A stretch of DNA of 64,000 bases from Picosynechococcus sp. PCC 7003 (GCF_001693255.1 NZ_CP016474.1:1134661-1198660), one strand, 5' to 3'. Counted from the first letter of the stretch, positions 35,805 through 44,758 are shown. The notes: generated by a model not told the origin, from the letters alone. Made by a program: numbers and translations.

Positions 35805-36995
35805 CTAAGGATGATAAATCATATCGAGCAGGTTATTCTGCACTTCGTATTGCATTGCTTCTGTGAGTTGTTGGAGAGTGCCTTGGCGATCGCCTTTATA
35901 TTGGGCGACATAATCCTGGAGATTAATCGGGGTGCCCACCCGGAGCCAGCCCTCGTGGAGTCCTTTTGGCGCGGGAATTTCAACCCGAAACACTTCCCGC
36001 TCCAGACGAGTGAGGGTATCGATAAATCGTTCGGGGCTTGGATGATCTCCTACATAACCATCGTAGATCGCATCAAAATTTAGCAAGCGTACCGTTGTTT
36101 GGTAGAGGGTTTCATAGGTGTCGAGGTCGAGGGCCATGTCACCGTCGGCTTTTTCGATGAGGAGCGCCTGCATTTTATAAACCCGTTCCCGGAGGGGGAA
36201 ATCCTCTGGAAAATTGAGGCCCAACTCCGTTTCACAGAGACTAAGGGCCTGGTTGCGAATCCGTTCAATCCGCTCATTCCAATTATCATCGGCCCCCGGA
36301 GTGAGGTTATATTCCGCTTCCAGTTGCTGCAGTACCACCTGGGCGATCCCCCGCAGACGGCCGTAGGGTTCGGGGTCGCTGGGAGTAATCTCTAGTTTCT
36401 GCTCTAGGTTTTTGAGGCTTTGCTGAATGATTATTTCAGGGGCTTTGAGGTAGCGGTATTTGATGCTAATGGGCACCAAGTAACAGGGGGGAAATTGATC
36501 TTCTTGTTTGGCGATCGCCAACATCGCTTGCATCGGCAACTGGATCGCCCCGGTGCGAAAGGGCATGATCGCATCATTCTGAAAAGAACAGCCCCCCTCT
36601 GGAAAAATTACCATTCGCGATCGCTCCTGTTTCAACAGATCTAACGTGTGGGCAATACTGCGGCGATCGCCAAGGCCCCGACGAATGGAATAACACCCCA
36701 TTTTTTGCAAAAACCCTGCAAGTTGCGCCGTAAAATTTTCGTAGGCCACCAGGTAATGAAAGATTTCTCCTAACTGAGCCGAGAGCAAAAACATCACCAA
36801 GCCATCGTCAAAGGTGGGATGATTGGGCATAAAGATCAAACGCGCATCCCCTAAATCCCGAATTTTGCCGAGATCTGCCTCGCTCACCCGCAATTTCAAC
36901 TGATACTTAAAACGCCCCACCCAATAGGCAATACTTTGCACTAAACGCACGAGCATCGGCTTGGTTTGGGTTGGAAAAAAATCAGGTTTAGACAT
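35805..36995 (-). CDS. PlsC-like lysophospholipid acyltransferase family protein
   Basis: The acyltransferase motifs are FMPNHPTFDDGL (block I HxxxxD), the RRGLGDRRSIAHTL segment (block II) and VIFPEGGCSF (block III). The C-terminal half of about 180 aa is additional and helical. Enzymes of this fold add acyl chains to lysophosphatidate or similar acceptors at the membrane. I chose ATG 36995 (MSKPDFFP); a TTG at 37019 adds eight residues without support. About 396 aa. Confidence 0.86.
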   Translation of the reverse strand: MSKPDFFPTQTKPMLVRLVQSIAYWVGRFKYQLKLRVSEADLGKIRDLGDARLIFMPNHPTFDDGLVMFLLSAQLGEIFHYLVAYENFTAQLAGFLQKMGCYSIRRGLGDRRSIAHTLDLLKQERSRMVIFPEGGCSFQNDAIMPFRTGAIQLPMQAMLAIAKQEDQFPPCYLVPISIKYRYLKAPEIIIQQSLKNLEQKLEITPSDPEPYGRLRGIAQVVLQQLEAEYNLTPGADDNWNERIERIRNQALSLCETELGLNFPEDFPLRERVYKMQALLIEKADGDMALDLDTYETLYQTTVRLLNFDAIYDGYVGDHPSPERFIDTLTRLEREVFRVEIPAPKGLHEGWLRVGTPINLQDYVAQYKGDRQGTLQQLTEAMQYEVQNNLLDMIYHP

Positions 36996-37169
36996 GGAAA
37001 CAGGATTACTCTCAGGCAAGCGTTTCTAATATTCTGCCTAAATCCAGCGCCCCAGCACGGGAAAATCTCCCGAAAATTTCATTTATTCACAAACTAGGTC
37101 ACTTGCCATTGGGACGACGAGCGTTCTCTATCCCAGGAAAAAATATTGATTAAACTGAAATGCTGGGTA

Positions 37170-37256
37170 CGGAGAGGGGGGGATTCGAACCCCCGTCCGA
37201 GTTGCCCCGAAACCTGATTTCAAGTCAGGCGCATTCAACCGCTCTGCCACCTCTCC
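37170..37256 (-). tRNA. tRNA-Ser (TGA)
   Basis: The minus strand gives acceptor GGAGAGG/CCTCTCC with discriminator G, D arm GGCAGAGCGGTTGAATGCGCC, anticodon stem CCTGA/TCAGG with loop CTTGAAA (anticodon TGA), a long variable arm and T arm GGTTCGAATCC. 87 nt, class II, CCA not encoded. Confidence 0.97.
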
Positions 37257-37275
37257 AAAAGTGATGAGCAAAAAT

Positions 37276-37281
37276 ATCATA
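37276..37281 (-). promoter_or_regulatory. -10 element of tRNA-Ser
   Basis: TATGAT on the minus strand lies 20 bases before the tRNA 5' end, placing the transcription start about 12 bases upstream of the mature tRNA. The -35 is weak. Confidence 0.4.
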
Positions 37282-37343
37282 GCGTGAATCTCGACCGCTG
37301 ATCGGAAAAATTCTAAGAAAACCCGTGCTACCAAGGCTTACTG

Positions 37344-38063
37344 CTAGAACGATAAAAAGGGGGTAACGGCGATCGCCTCTAGGGGCAGTTGGCGCTTTTC
37401 GGCGGTGTGACTATTCACTTGATAGATTTGACGCCGATCAATATCAAAGGCCGTTAACCAACCGCTTTTGGTGTGGTAGACCCCGGTGTCGATGTCCAGC
37501 CAGCCGGGCCCCTGTACCACTTGTCCCGGCTGTACCCCCGGAAAGGTGAAGGTGATCGTATGGCCGACGATAATCAATTTATTGGCAAAGTAGGGTTGGG
37601 TCATGGAATGGAACTCACTGCGTACCCAACAAAATTGTTCCGCCCCCTGTTCCTCGATGGGTAGGTGGGGCGACAGACCCGCATGGACCAACCAAACGTC
37701 CCCCAGATCGAGGTGGGTGGGCCGCTGGCGCAACCATTGCAAATGCTCGGCAGGGATGCGGTGGTTATAGCTTTGGAGGGTGTTGGCACCGCCGCTATGG
37801 TACCAGGCGATAAAGGTTTCTTGTTGGACGCTACCATCGTTGGCGATCGCCTCTAGCATCATCATTTCATGGTTGCCGAGGAGAGACTGATAGGAACTAC
37901 GGCGCACAAACTCGATAATATCCGCACTTTTGGGGCCTCGGTCAATTAAATCACCGAGGAAATACACGGCATCTTCTGTTCCGGGCGCAACCAACTCTAG
38001 CAGGGCCATCAACGTATCGTAATGACCATGCACATCTCCTATACAGATTCGCCGCTGACCCAT
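37344..38063 (-). CDS. PPP-type metallophosphatase (serine/threonine phosphatase-like)
   Basis: The 239-aa enzyme has the three calcineurin-like signatures: GDVHGHYD, FLGDLIDRGPKS and LLGNHEMMM, plus the downstream VHAGLSP and VGHTI histidines. These coordinate the dimetal centre. Bacterial PrpA-like enzymes of this size dephosphorylate Ser/Thr proteins or diadenosine tetraphosphate; sequence alone cannot decide. Its start is 16 bp from the end of menG on the same strand, so the two are likely co-transcribed. Confidence 0.93.
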   Translation of the reverse strand: MGQRRICIGDVHGHYDTLMALLELVAPGTEDAVYFLGDLIDRGPKSADIIEFVRRSSYQSLLGNHEMMMLEAIANDGSVQQETFIAWYHSGGANTLQSYNHRIPAEHLQWLRQRPTHLDLGDVWLVHAGLSPHLPIEEQGAEQFCWVRSEFHSMTQPYFANKLIIVGHTITFTFPGVQPGQVVQGPGWLDIDTGVYHTKSGWLTAFDIDRRQIYQVNSHTAEKRQLPLEAIAVTPFLSF

Positions 38064-38079
38064 GTGTCCCCTATCCCCG

Positions 38080-38784
38080 TCACTTGGTAGCCACTAGTAC
38101 ACCCATCATATCCCCGACGATGCCGTAGTGAATTGCGTTCCGAAACCCCGCTTCTTTGGCCAGTTCTTCTTGGGTTTTTCCGGTGGGAAACCGCTCGATA
38201 CTGGGTTGAATGTAGGCATATTCAGGGGTAAGTTGGAATCGTTCTGCGAGGGGCACGACAAAGCGATCCAGATACCATTGTTGGAACACCTGTTTCCCAG
38301 GGTGATCGGGACGATGAAAATCTAAAATAGCGACTTTTTTGCCTGGTTTTAGCACCCGCTGTAATTCCCGCAGTGCCTGGGGAATATCGGTAACGTTCCG
38401 GAGTCCATAGCCCATGGTGGCCCCATCAAAGTGGTTGTCTGGGTAGGGTAAGGCCAAGGCATCCCCTTCTTGCCACTGGATATCGAGGTGGGGGCAGAAG
38501 CGGGCCTGTTTTTGGGCGGCGATCGCCAGTTGTTGGCTGGCAAAATCAATCCCAATAGTTTTACCGTAGACGCCGACGGTCTTCGCCAGTAGTAACGTTA
38601 AATCACCACTCCCACAGCACACATCCAGGGCGAGGTCTCCCCCAGTGACACCACTCCATTTCACGGCCATTTTTTTCCAAATGCGGTGCTGACCGAGGCT
38701 AATCCATTCATTGAGCACGTCATACTGGGGCGCAATGCGATTAAAAATTCCTTGGATTTCAGTGGCAGCGTTTGGTTTAGACAT
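38080..38784 (-). CDS. menG: UbiE/MenG quinone-ring C-methyltransferase
   Basis: The 234-aa enzyme has IQGIFNRIAPQYDVLNEWISLGQHRIWK (family start: FNRIAPxYDxLN), motif I LALDVCCGSGDLTLLLAK, FDGATMGYGLRNVTD, and LRELQRVLKPGKKVAILDF. In cyanobacteria this gene makes the final ring methylation of phylloquinone, needed as A1 acceptor of photosystem I. The upstream 213-bp gap has one HIP1 site and no further gene. Confidence 0.94.
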   Translation of the reverse strand: MSKPNAATEIQGIFNRIAPQYDVLNEWISLGQHRIWKKMAVKWSGVTGGDLALDVCCGSGDLTLLLAKTVGVYGKTIGIDFASQQLAIAAQKQARFCPHLDIQWQEGDALALPYPDNHFDGATMGYGLRNVTDIPQALRELQRVLKPGKKVAILDFHRPDHPGKQVFQQWYLDRFVVPLAERFQLTPEYAYIQPSIERFPTGKTQEELAKEAGFRNAIHYGIVGDMMGVLVATK

Positions 38785-39021
38785 GGTTTTGGGGGCAGGA
38801 CGATTCCCCTGGGAAGATTCAAGGGATAAACCTAAAAATTAAAACAGTTTAATCGGCATTAAAGACATTCAGCCATTGTAAAGAAAGACGGGTAGAGATG
38901 TCTTGTTCTAGCGCTGGGATTTGCGGAAAAAAACGAGGCGATCGCCTTAAACTGAGAAATTAAACGGTCAATTTGTCCTCCCCTGATCCTTCGATAGTTG
39001 CGCTTGCCGCTGGAACTGCCC

Positions 39022-39372
39022 ATGTCCCAAACCATGACAGAGCCTTTTAAACCACAACAGATCGTCTGTTTAACCGCAGGCGATCGCCGCTTATACAGTG
39101 CCGTTATTCAATATATTGAAGCCCAGGCTAGCTATTGGCTGCGCCCCCTGTGTTTATTGAACCCAACCGCCGCAACCCCGACCCCCCTCCACCGCAGCGC
39201 CGATATTATCATTGCCGCCCCAAAAATTCGCGCCGCCTTGGATACCGAAATTCTCGATTACTGGTCGGTCCTCTATGACGACTCCGGGGACTATGGCGAC
39301 AATGTGGCTGGTCGCAGACTGGTGCAAGATTTTTTGCGTAATCTGGATTGGGGCACGGCCACCGAGGACTAG
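39022..39372 (+). CDS. conserved cyanobacterial hypothetical protein
   Basis: From ATG 39022 the protein is 116 aa (MSQTMTEPF). It is globular with no signal or membrane segment, and has QQIVCLTAGDRRLYSAVIQYI, a WLRPLCLL strand, and the acidic end YDDSGDYGDNVAGRRLVQDFLRNLDW. I cannot name a function. It precedes pabB by 111 bp on the same strand. Confidence 0.7.
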   Translation: MSQTMTEPFKPQQIVCLTAGDRRLYSAVIQYIEAQASYWLRPLCLLNPTAATPTPLHRSADIIIAAPKIRAALDTEILDYWSVLYDDSGDYGDNVAGRRLVQDFLRNLDWGTATED

Positions 39373-39483
39373 GTTTCGCATTTACGGATCAAAAAATAAG
39401 CCCCATTTGCAGGGTTGGCGGCAATACCATCGCGTCAAAAAAGTATGTCAAAATCCTAGGGAGTTTCCCTTGGGGTTGAATGT

Positions 39484-40842
39484 ATGTGGCATTGGCGATC
39501 GCAACCGTTAGCACAACGCACTGGTGCAGAAATTTTCACGAGACTATACGGCCAAGCGAGCATTGCCACCCTCCTCGAAAGCCCCTACCCTACCCCCAAG
39601 GACTATCCCCAGCTTTCCCGCTACTCCATCTGTGCCGGGGAACCAAGGGCCAATCAACTTTTTACGCCTGCCCTGGGGGAGATCACTGCTTGTTTAAAGC
39701 AGCTCCTCGCCACAAAAACCGATCCTCCTGAGGCGATCGCCCATTTACCCTTTACGGGGGGATACCTGGGTTGGCTCGGCTATGACTTTGCCTGGGAAAT
39801 TGAAACGCTCCCCTACGAAAATCCCGATCCGCTGCCTTTTCCAGTGGCCTATTGGTACCAGCCCGATTCCTTTGCGGTGCTTGATCACCATCAACAGGTG
39901 CTTTGGCTGGCGGCGGCCACTGTTGCGGATCTCGATCATTTGACAGCTCAACTCAGTCAACCGTGTGCATCCTTCGGTTTTGATCAGCCTCCAGTCAACT
40001 CTGAGGTGGCTTCCCTCGAATTTCTGAGCGATCGCCAAGCCTACATCAATGCCGTGCGCCAGGCAAAACAATACATCCAAGCGGGAGATATTTTTCAGAC
40101 CAACCTTTCCCTGCGCTTCCGTACCCAAACCGCCCAGAGCAGTTGGGCCATTTATCAGCACCTCCAGCAGATCAATCCTTCCCCCTTTGCTAGCTATTGG
40201 CGATCGCCCTGGGGGGAGATGATCAGTTGCTCCCCAGAACGCCTAATCCAAAAACAAGGACGCTTTGCCCAGACCCGTCCCATCGGTGGCACCAGACCCA
40301 GGGGACAAACCCCCAGTGAAGACCAAGCCCTCGGCGAAGAACTGTTGCATAACACTAAGGAACGGGCCGAACACACCATGTTGGTGGACTTAGAGCGGAA
40401 TGACCTTGGCCGTGCCTGTACCTGGGGCAGCGTCGTGGTGGATGAGCAATTTGTCCTAGAACGCTATAGCCACGTCATTCACTTGGTCAGTAATGTGGTG
40501 GGGGAACTGGCCGCCGACAAAGATGCGGTAGATCTGATCCGGGGCATGTTTCCGGGGGGGACGATTACCGGTTGCCCGAAGGTGCGCTGTATGGAAATTA
40601 TCGAAGCCCTAGAACCGGTGCGGCGCAGTTTATTCTACGGTTCCTGTGGCTACCTAGATCAACGGGGAAATTTGGATCTCAATATCTTAATTCGTACCTT
40701 ACTGTATGTGCCGAATGCCCAGGGGCCAGCGACGGTCTACGGGCAGGTGGGGGCGGGTATCGTTGCCGATAGTGATCCAGAGCAAGAATGGGTCGAGTCG
40801 CTCCAAAAAGCTAAAGCCCAACGCCAAGCCCTCAATTGCTAG
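39484..40842 (+). CDS. pabB: chorismate-binding enzyme, aminodeoxychorismate synthase component I (PabB)
   Basis: The 452-aa anthranilate/aminodeoxychorismate synthase fold shows QAKQYIQAGDIFQTNLSLRF, SPERLIQ, RPIGGTRPRGQTPSEDQALG, LVDLERNDLGRACTWGSV, FPGGTITGCPKVRCMEIIEALEP and YGSCGYLDQRGNLDLNILIRT. The PIGGT signature (where anthranilate synthases carry PIAGT-like forms with LLSSPE) and size point to PabB, which makes 4-amino-4-deoxychorismate for folate. A TrpE paralogue function is less likely. It contains its own HIP1 sites, including codons 5 to 7. Confidence 0.88.
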   Translation: MWHWRSQPLAQRTGAEIFTRLYGQASIATLLESPYPTPKDYPQLSRYSICAGEPRANQLFTPALGEITACLKQLLATKTDPPEAIAHLPFTGGYLGWLGYDFAWEIETLPYENPDPLPFPVAYWYQPDSFAVLDHHQQVLWLAAATVADLDHLTAQLSQPCASFGFDQPPVNSEVASLEFLSDRQAYINAVRQAKQYIQAGDIFQTNLSLRFRTQTAQSSWAIYQHLQQINPSPFASYWRSPWGEMISCSPERLIQKQGRFAQTRPIGGTRPRGQTPSEDQALGEELLHNTKERAEHTMLVDLERNDLGRACTWGSVVVDEQFVLERYSHVIHLVSNVVGELAADKDAVDLIRGMFPGGTITGCPKVRCMEIIEALEPVRRSLFYGSCGYLDQRGNLDLNILIRTLLYVPNAQGPATVYGQVGAGIVADSDPEQEWVESLQKAKAQRQALNC

Positions 40843-40978
40843 GGGAATTTTCTGAGGCGATCGCCCGCTGAAATTTTCATCTCCGCCATTTTCACGAAAT
40901 CTCCATTAACCCGAAAAAAGCCTTTTAAATTCGCTATAACAGTCAAGACATCATTTCGACATCCCTTGAGAAATAATT

Positions 40979-41446
40979 ATGGAACGCCGTCAATTTGTAG
41001 GTTTATTCGGTTTAGGTTTACTTGCGAGTTCTTTCCCGACGATTTTAGCTGCCTGTTCTAGCGACTCGGAGTCAACAGCAGTGAGCGAAGCAGAAGAGGC
41101 GGCAGCCAACGATGGGGCGATCGCCGAAGCAGAAGACGCCGCGAACCTGGTGGCTGATTTCACCGCCGTGGGGAGTCTCGATGCCAATGGTGAACTTTCC
41201 ACAGAGGTCAATGGACAGAAAGTCTATGTCTTCCGCAATCCCAATGACCAAAGCCTTGTGGCTGTCGACCCCACCTGTAACCATCGGGGCTGTCCCGTAA
41301 AACTCGCCGATGCTGACCTGGTTTGTGATTGCCATGGTTCGCGGTTTGCCTTGGATGGGGAACTGCTCCAGGGGCCAGCCACCGCCGGATTAGCCCGCTA
41401 CGAAGTCCGTGAAGAAGGCGAGAATATTTTCGTTAAAGTGGCTTAG
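40979..41446 (+). CDS. Rieske [2Fe-2S] protein with Tat/lipobox leader, PetC3-like
   Basis: The 155-aa protein starts MERRQFVGLFGLGLLASS (RRxF twin-arginine pattern) and has a possible lipobox ILAAC with Cys26. After an Ala/Glu-rich linker the Rieske fold has C100-N-H102-R-G-C105 and C116-D-C118-H119: two Cys and two His cluster ligands, plus the C105/C118 disulfide pair of high-potential Rieske proteins. Size and leader resemble the minor cyanobacterial PetC3, placed in the cytoplasmic membrane rather than in the main b6f complex. It overlaps the convergent carbonic anhydrase gene by 4 bp. Confidence 0.88.
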   Translation: MERRQFVGLFGLGLLASSFPTILAACSSDSESTAVSEAEEAAANDGAIAEAEDAANLVADFTAVGSLDANGELSTEVNGQKVYVFRNPNDQSLVAVDPTCNHRGCPVKLADADLVCDCHGSRFALDGELLQGPATAGLARYEVREEGENIFVKVA

Positions 41447-42243
41447 GTTGCCGTTTTCTCATCGGGAACATAATATTGCACCCCATGGGTCATTATTTTT
41501 TGGAGGGGGCGAGCATTCGGGGCATACAAAGCTTGGTATTGTTCAATTTGCTCAGCCCCCAAAGAAATGGGTTGGACCAAGACCAACCAGCGAACCCCTT
41601 CAGTGCAAGGGGGAGTCGTTAGAGAACCAAGATAACGGTAATAAGGGCGATCGCCTTGGGGAAGCAACGCTGCCGGGTCGAAATAAATCACCTGACTAAG
41701 ATGTGCTTGGATTGGACACCGTTGCAAAATATGAGCAAACATCGGATTTGTCGCCCCGGGTTCAACCAGCACCGCCAAAACCGCGATTTCTTGGGAGGTA
41801 TGCCGGTGGACAAAGTGAACTTCCATGGCAGATTGTTTTCCCTGGATATGGTGCTCACTGGGATAATGAAAATGAATTTGCTCAAGTTTGTAGCGGTCAG
41901 CGCCAAGCTGTAGGGTATTACTTCCCGTGACTCGGATTTGTAAAGTGGTATTGGCCGCCTGGACAATCCCCAGACTCGGTTGGTAGTGCCAAGATACTGA
42001 AGACTCTAAAGCTGGGGCAGATGATTGAGAAAAAAGCGCCAAGGGTGATTGGGTTTGGCCAACGGCACAAGTTTGAAACTCTGGTTGCAAATCTCCCCAC
42101 TGGTGGGGGCCGAGATCCGTGTAATTCCAGGAAGTTGCGACAGTTTTATCGGTTATCACAAACTGCGGTTGAGGGGCCATCCAAACGACCCAGATTCCCC
42201 ACAATAAGGCGATGGCGATCGCCAACATTACTCGCCCTAACAT
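41443..42243 (-). CDS. alpha-class carbonic anhydrase, exported (EcaA-like)
   Basis: The zinc histidines are in EQIHFHYPSEH (HxH) and AMEVHFVHRH, with the family WGDLQPEFQTCAVGQTQSPL start and the SLTTPPCTEGVRWLVL strand. An N-terminal hydrophobic helix (MLAIAIALLWGIWVVWM) is a signal anchor or signal peptide, so it should act in the periplasm, interconverting CO2 and bicarbonate. ATG 42243 has AAGGA upstream; an ATG at 42312 would add 23 residues. Two Cys (about 80 and 240) match the conserved disulfide of alpha-CAs. Confidence 0.92.
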   Translation of the reverse strand: MLGRVMLAIAIALLWGIWVVWMAPQPQFVITDKTVATSWNYTDLGPHQWGDLQPEFQTCAVGQTQSPLALFSQSSAPALESSVSWHYQPSLGIVQAANTTLQIRVTGSNTLQLGADRYKLEQIHFHYPSEHHIQGKQSAMEVHFVHRHTSQEIAVLAVLVEPGATNPMFAHILQRCPIQAHLSQVIYFDPAALLPQGDRPYYRYLGSLTTPPCTEGVRWLVLVQPISLGAEQIEQYQALYAPNARPLQKIMTHGVQYYVPDEKTAT

Positions 42244-42366
42244 GATCCGAAATCCTTTCCCTGAAACGTCTAAACAATAAAAAAGAGCCATGGTGATCAC
42301 AGCTCCCATCAAAATTAGCCGAAAATAGCTTTAAAAAATAAGCAACAGATCACCCGGACTCCATAC

Positions 42367-42417
42367 CCTTGATTGATGCATCAACCACAGAATTTTGTCA
42401 GAGGGAATCAATCAAGG
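42367..42417. repeat. 11-bp perfect inverted repeat upstream of the carbonic anhydrase gene
   Basis: CCTTGATTGAT (42367-42377) recurs as ATCAATCAAGG (42407-42417), 29 bp apart. The left arm overlaps a 12-bp perfect palindrome TTGATGCATCAA (42373-42384). A looser AACCCC/GGGGTT dyad follows at about 42457-42495. It could be an operator for the anhydrase gene or a terminator for cyAbrB2; no T-run is present. Nothing else was seen in 42244-42532. Confidence 0.6.
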
Positions 42418-42532
42418 CAGTTGATATTTTCTAAATAGCAACCCGTAAATTTAGCAAACCCCAAGGATAAAATTAGGGATGTCAAGGGGTTGCCTTAAGA
42501 AATCACCAAAAAGCTTGACTATCTTTGCCTTT

Positions 42533-42901
42533 TTAGCCTTCGTTGATCTGTTTTAGGTGAATGTGCTTGTAGCCAATCTTAATTTCAAATTCATCCCCTG
42601 GTTTCAGGTTCATTTGATTCGTGTAAGTCGAACCAATGACGATTTGACCATTTTTGTGAACACTCACGCGATAGGTCGGTTCTCTACCACGGCCATCTTG
42701 ACTGCCACCGGGGTCTAAGGGGAGTCCTTTTGCTTCAAGGACAGCATCATAAAACCCCGTCAAATTGACACGAGTTGAGCCATTTTTCGTACTGCTATAT
42801 CCACAAAGCTTTGCTGTTTCTCGCCGTGGCAAATGGGATAATTCCTTTACTTTACTCAGCAGAGCCTTTCCTTTCAAAGGAGTTGTCGGGATGTCACTCA
42901 T
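42533..42901 (-). CDS. cyAbrB2 transcriptional regulator
   Basis: The 122-aa protein has the cyanobacterial AbrB arrangement: N-terminal LTGKALL-like segment (LKGKALLSKVKELSHLPRR), a linker KDGRGREPTYRVSVH (here QDGRGREPTYRVSVH), and the C-terminal AbrB-like DNA-binding fold GQIVIGSTYTNQMNLKPGDEF. ELSHLPRRETAKLCGY is characteristic of the cyAbrB2 clade (Sll0822 of Synechocystis), a global regulator balancing carbon and nitrogen metabolism. It is divergent from sdhB; Sll0822 also neighbours sdhB (sll0823), supporting orthology. Confidence 0.9.
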   Translation of the reverse strand: MSDIPTTPLKGKALLSKVKELSHLPRRETAKLCGYSSTKNGSTRVNLTGFYDAVLEAKGLPLDPGGSQDGRGREPTYRVSVHKNGQIVIGSTYTNQMNLKPGDEFEIKIGYKHIHLKQINEG

Positions 42902-43150
42902 ATTTCTAAAACGCTTGTTTTTGAGTCTAAATTTTTGTCGGCAATAAACTTACCACATTTGTAAATATAACTGCAAAAATTCTGTTTTGCGCAGTTTTTT
43001 TAAAAAGTTTTTTACAAGAGGCCCTAGAATTTTTTTAAGTTCCCGTAGTGACGATGATTATTTGTTAACTTTATCGACAATGATTTTAACTGCCGAATTC
43101 ATCCCGATAGACTAGGAAGAGAAGAAATTTGTGGCAAAAAGAGGTTGGCC

Positions 43151-44152
43151 ATGGACATCGCCTTCAATATTTTGCGCCAACGGCAACGAAACGCCGCCCC
43201 AGAATTTTTTACTTATCAGCTTTCTGTGCCAGAAAGTACGACGATTTTAGATTGTCTAAATCAGATCAAATGGCAGCAGGATGGTAGTTTAGCTTTCCGC
43301 AAAAATTGTCGCAATACCATCTGTGGCAGTTGTGCCATGGGGATTAATGGCCGGGCGGCCTTGGCCTGTAAAGAAAATGTGGGCCAAGAAATCACCCGTC
43401 TCCAAGGCACCGATTCTGATCCGGAAGCCGTCCCCAAAATTACGATTACTCCCCTGAATAATTTTCCGGTGATTAAGGATTTGGTGGTGGATATGACGGC
43501 CTTTTGGCAACAGCTAGAAGCGGTGGTTCCCTACGTCCAAAGGCGATCGCCCCAGGTTCCCGCAACAGAATTTCGTCAATCTCCCCAGGAGCGAGAAGCC
43601 CTAAACCAAGCCGGTAACTGCATCCTGTGTGGCGCTTGCTACGCCGAATGCAATGCCGTCAGCGTCAACCCCGAATTTTTAGGCCCCCATGCCCTCGCTA
43701 AAGGGGAACGACTGATCCTGGACTCTCGGGATGATACGACCACCACGAGGCTGGATCACTACCATCAACCGGACGCTGGGGTCTGGGCATGCACCCGTTG
43801 CTATCAATGCAACTATGTCTGTCCCCAGGAAGTTGACCCCCTCGACCGCATTACCCAAATCAAAAGCACCCTCCTCCAGCAAAAAGACCCCGCTGAAAGT
43901 CGCGCAGTACGCCACCGAAAAACCCTCCTTCACCTGGTGCAAACAGGAGGCTGGATCGATGAACGGCGCTTTGCCTTGATGGTGATTGGCCTCCAGAGTG
44001 TTGGTGAGATTTTCCCGTTGGGTTGGCGGATGCTGTGGCATGGCAAATTCCCCGTAACCTTCGAGGCTTCAGAGGGCACCACCGCCGTGGCCGATCTCAT
44101 GGCCCAGGTAATGGCTTCCAAGCAGGGAAGTCAAGATTATCCAGTAAAATGA
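43151..44152 (+). CDS. sdhB: succinate dehydrogenase/fumarate reductase iron-sulfur subunit
   Basis: SdhB carries electrons from the FAD subunit to quinone through three clusters. Seen: plant-type 2Fe-2S CRNTICGSCAMGINGRAALAC, then CILCGACYAEC (4Fe-4S) and CTRCYQCNYVCPQE (3Fe-4S or 4Fe-4S). At 333 aa it is longer than E. coli SdhB (about 240 aa), with a C-terminal extension of about 80 aa as in other cyanobacteria. ATG 43151 is used; the TTG at 43145 is less likely. In cyanobacteria this enzyme feeds the thylakoid plastoquinone pool. No sdhA, C or D is adjacent. Confidence 0.95.
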   Translation: MDIAFNILRQRQRNAAPEFFTYQLSVPESTTILDCLNQIKWQQDGSLAFRKNCRNTICGSCAMGINGRAALACKENVGQEITRLQGTDSDPEAVPKITITPLNNFPVIKDLVVDMTAFWQQLEAVVPYVQRRSPQVPATEFRQSPQEREALNQAGNCILCGACYAECNAVSVNPEFLGPHALAKGERLILDSRDDTTTTRLDHYHQPDAGVWACTRCYQCNYVCPQEVDPLDRITQIKSTLLQQKDPAESRAVRHRKTLLHLVQTGGWIDERRFALMVIGLQSVGEIFPLGWRMLWHGKFPVTFEASEGTTAVADLMAQVMASKQGSQDYPVK

Positions 44153-44191
44153 GGGGGCTTAAATTAAATAAATTTTCTACAAAAAACGTTT

Positions 44192-44758
44192 ATGGCAGCA
44201 CAGGTGACAACTTCAACGGATAAAGTTTTGCGGCAGCCGATCCTCGGCTCTCGTCGTTTTAGTAATATGCTTTGGGCCAGTGTTTCTGCCATTGGTGGCA
44301 TTGGTTTTCTGCTGGCTGGTCTTTCGAGTTATTTCCACAAAAATCTGCTGGGGGTGAGTGACCCCAGTAATATTCAGTTCATTCCCCAAGGGGCTGCCTT
44401 AACGTTCTATGGGGTTGCGGGAACGCTATTGTCTGCCTATCTCTGGTTTGTGTTTTTCCTTGATGTGGGCGGTGGTTACAACGAATTCAATAAAGAAACG
44501 GGAAAAGTGACCATTTTCCGCCATGGTTTCGTGGGCAAAAATCGCATTATTAATTTTCAGTATCCCCTCAAGGATATTTTGTCGATTCGGGCAGAAATCA
44601 AAGAAGGTTTAAACCCCCGGCGGGTGCTTTATCTCCGAGTGAAAAACCGGGGTGATATTCCCCTCAACCGCGTCGGAGAGCCAATTCCCTTGGCAGAACT
44701 GGAAAATCAAGGGGCAGAGTTGGCACGCTTTTTAACGATTCCTTTGGAAGGTCTCTAG
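44192..44758 (+). CDS. ycf4: photosystem I assembly protein Ycf4
   Basis: The 188-aa protein has the Ycf4 features: LGSRRFSNMLWASVSAIGGIGF (first membrane helix), GLSSYFHKNLLGVSDPSNI loop, second helix LTFYGVAGTLLSAYLWFVFFLDVG, and the stromal-side domain with FRHGFVGKNRIINFQYPLKDI. Ycf4 is a thylakoid scaffold for photosystem I assembly. It begins 39 bp after the sdhB stop, so co-transcription is possible. Confidence 0.97.
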   Translation: MAAQVTTSTDKVLRQPILGSRRFSNMLWASVSAIGGIGFLLAGLSSYFHKNLLGVSDPSNIQFIPQGAALTFYGVAGTLLSAYLWFVFFLDVGGGYNEFNKETGKVTIFRHGFVGKNRIINFQYPLKDILSIRAEIKEGLNPRRVLYLRVKNRGDIPLNRVGEPIPLAELENQGAELARFLTIPLEGL

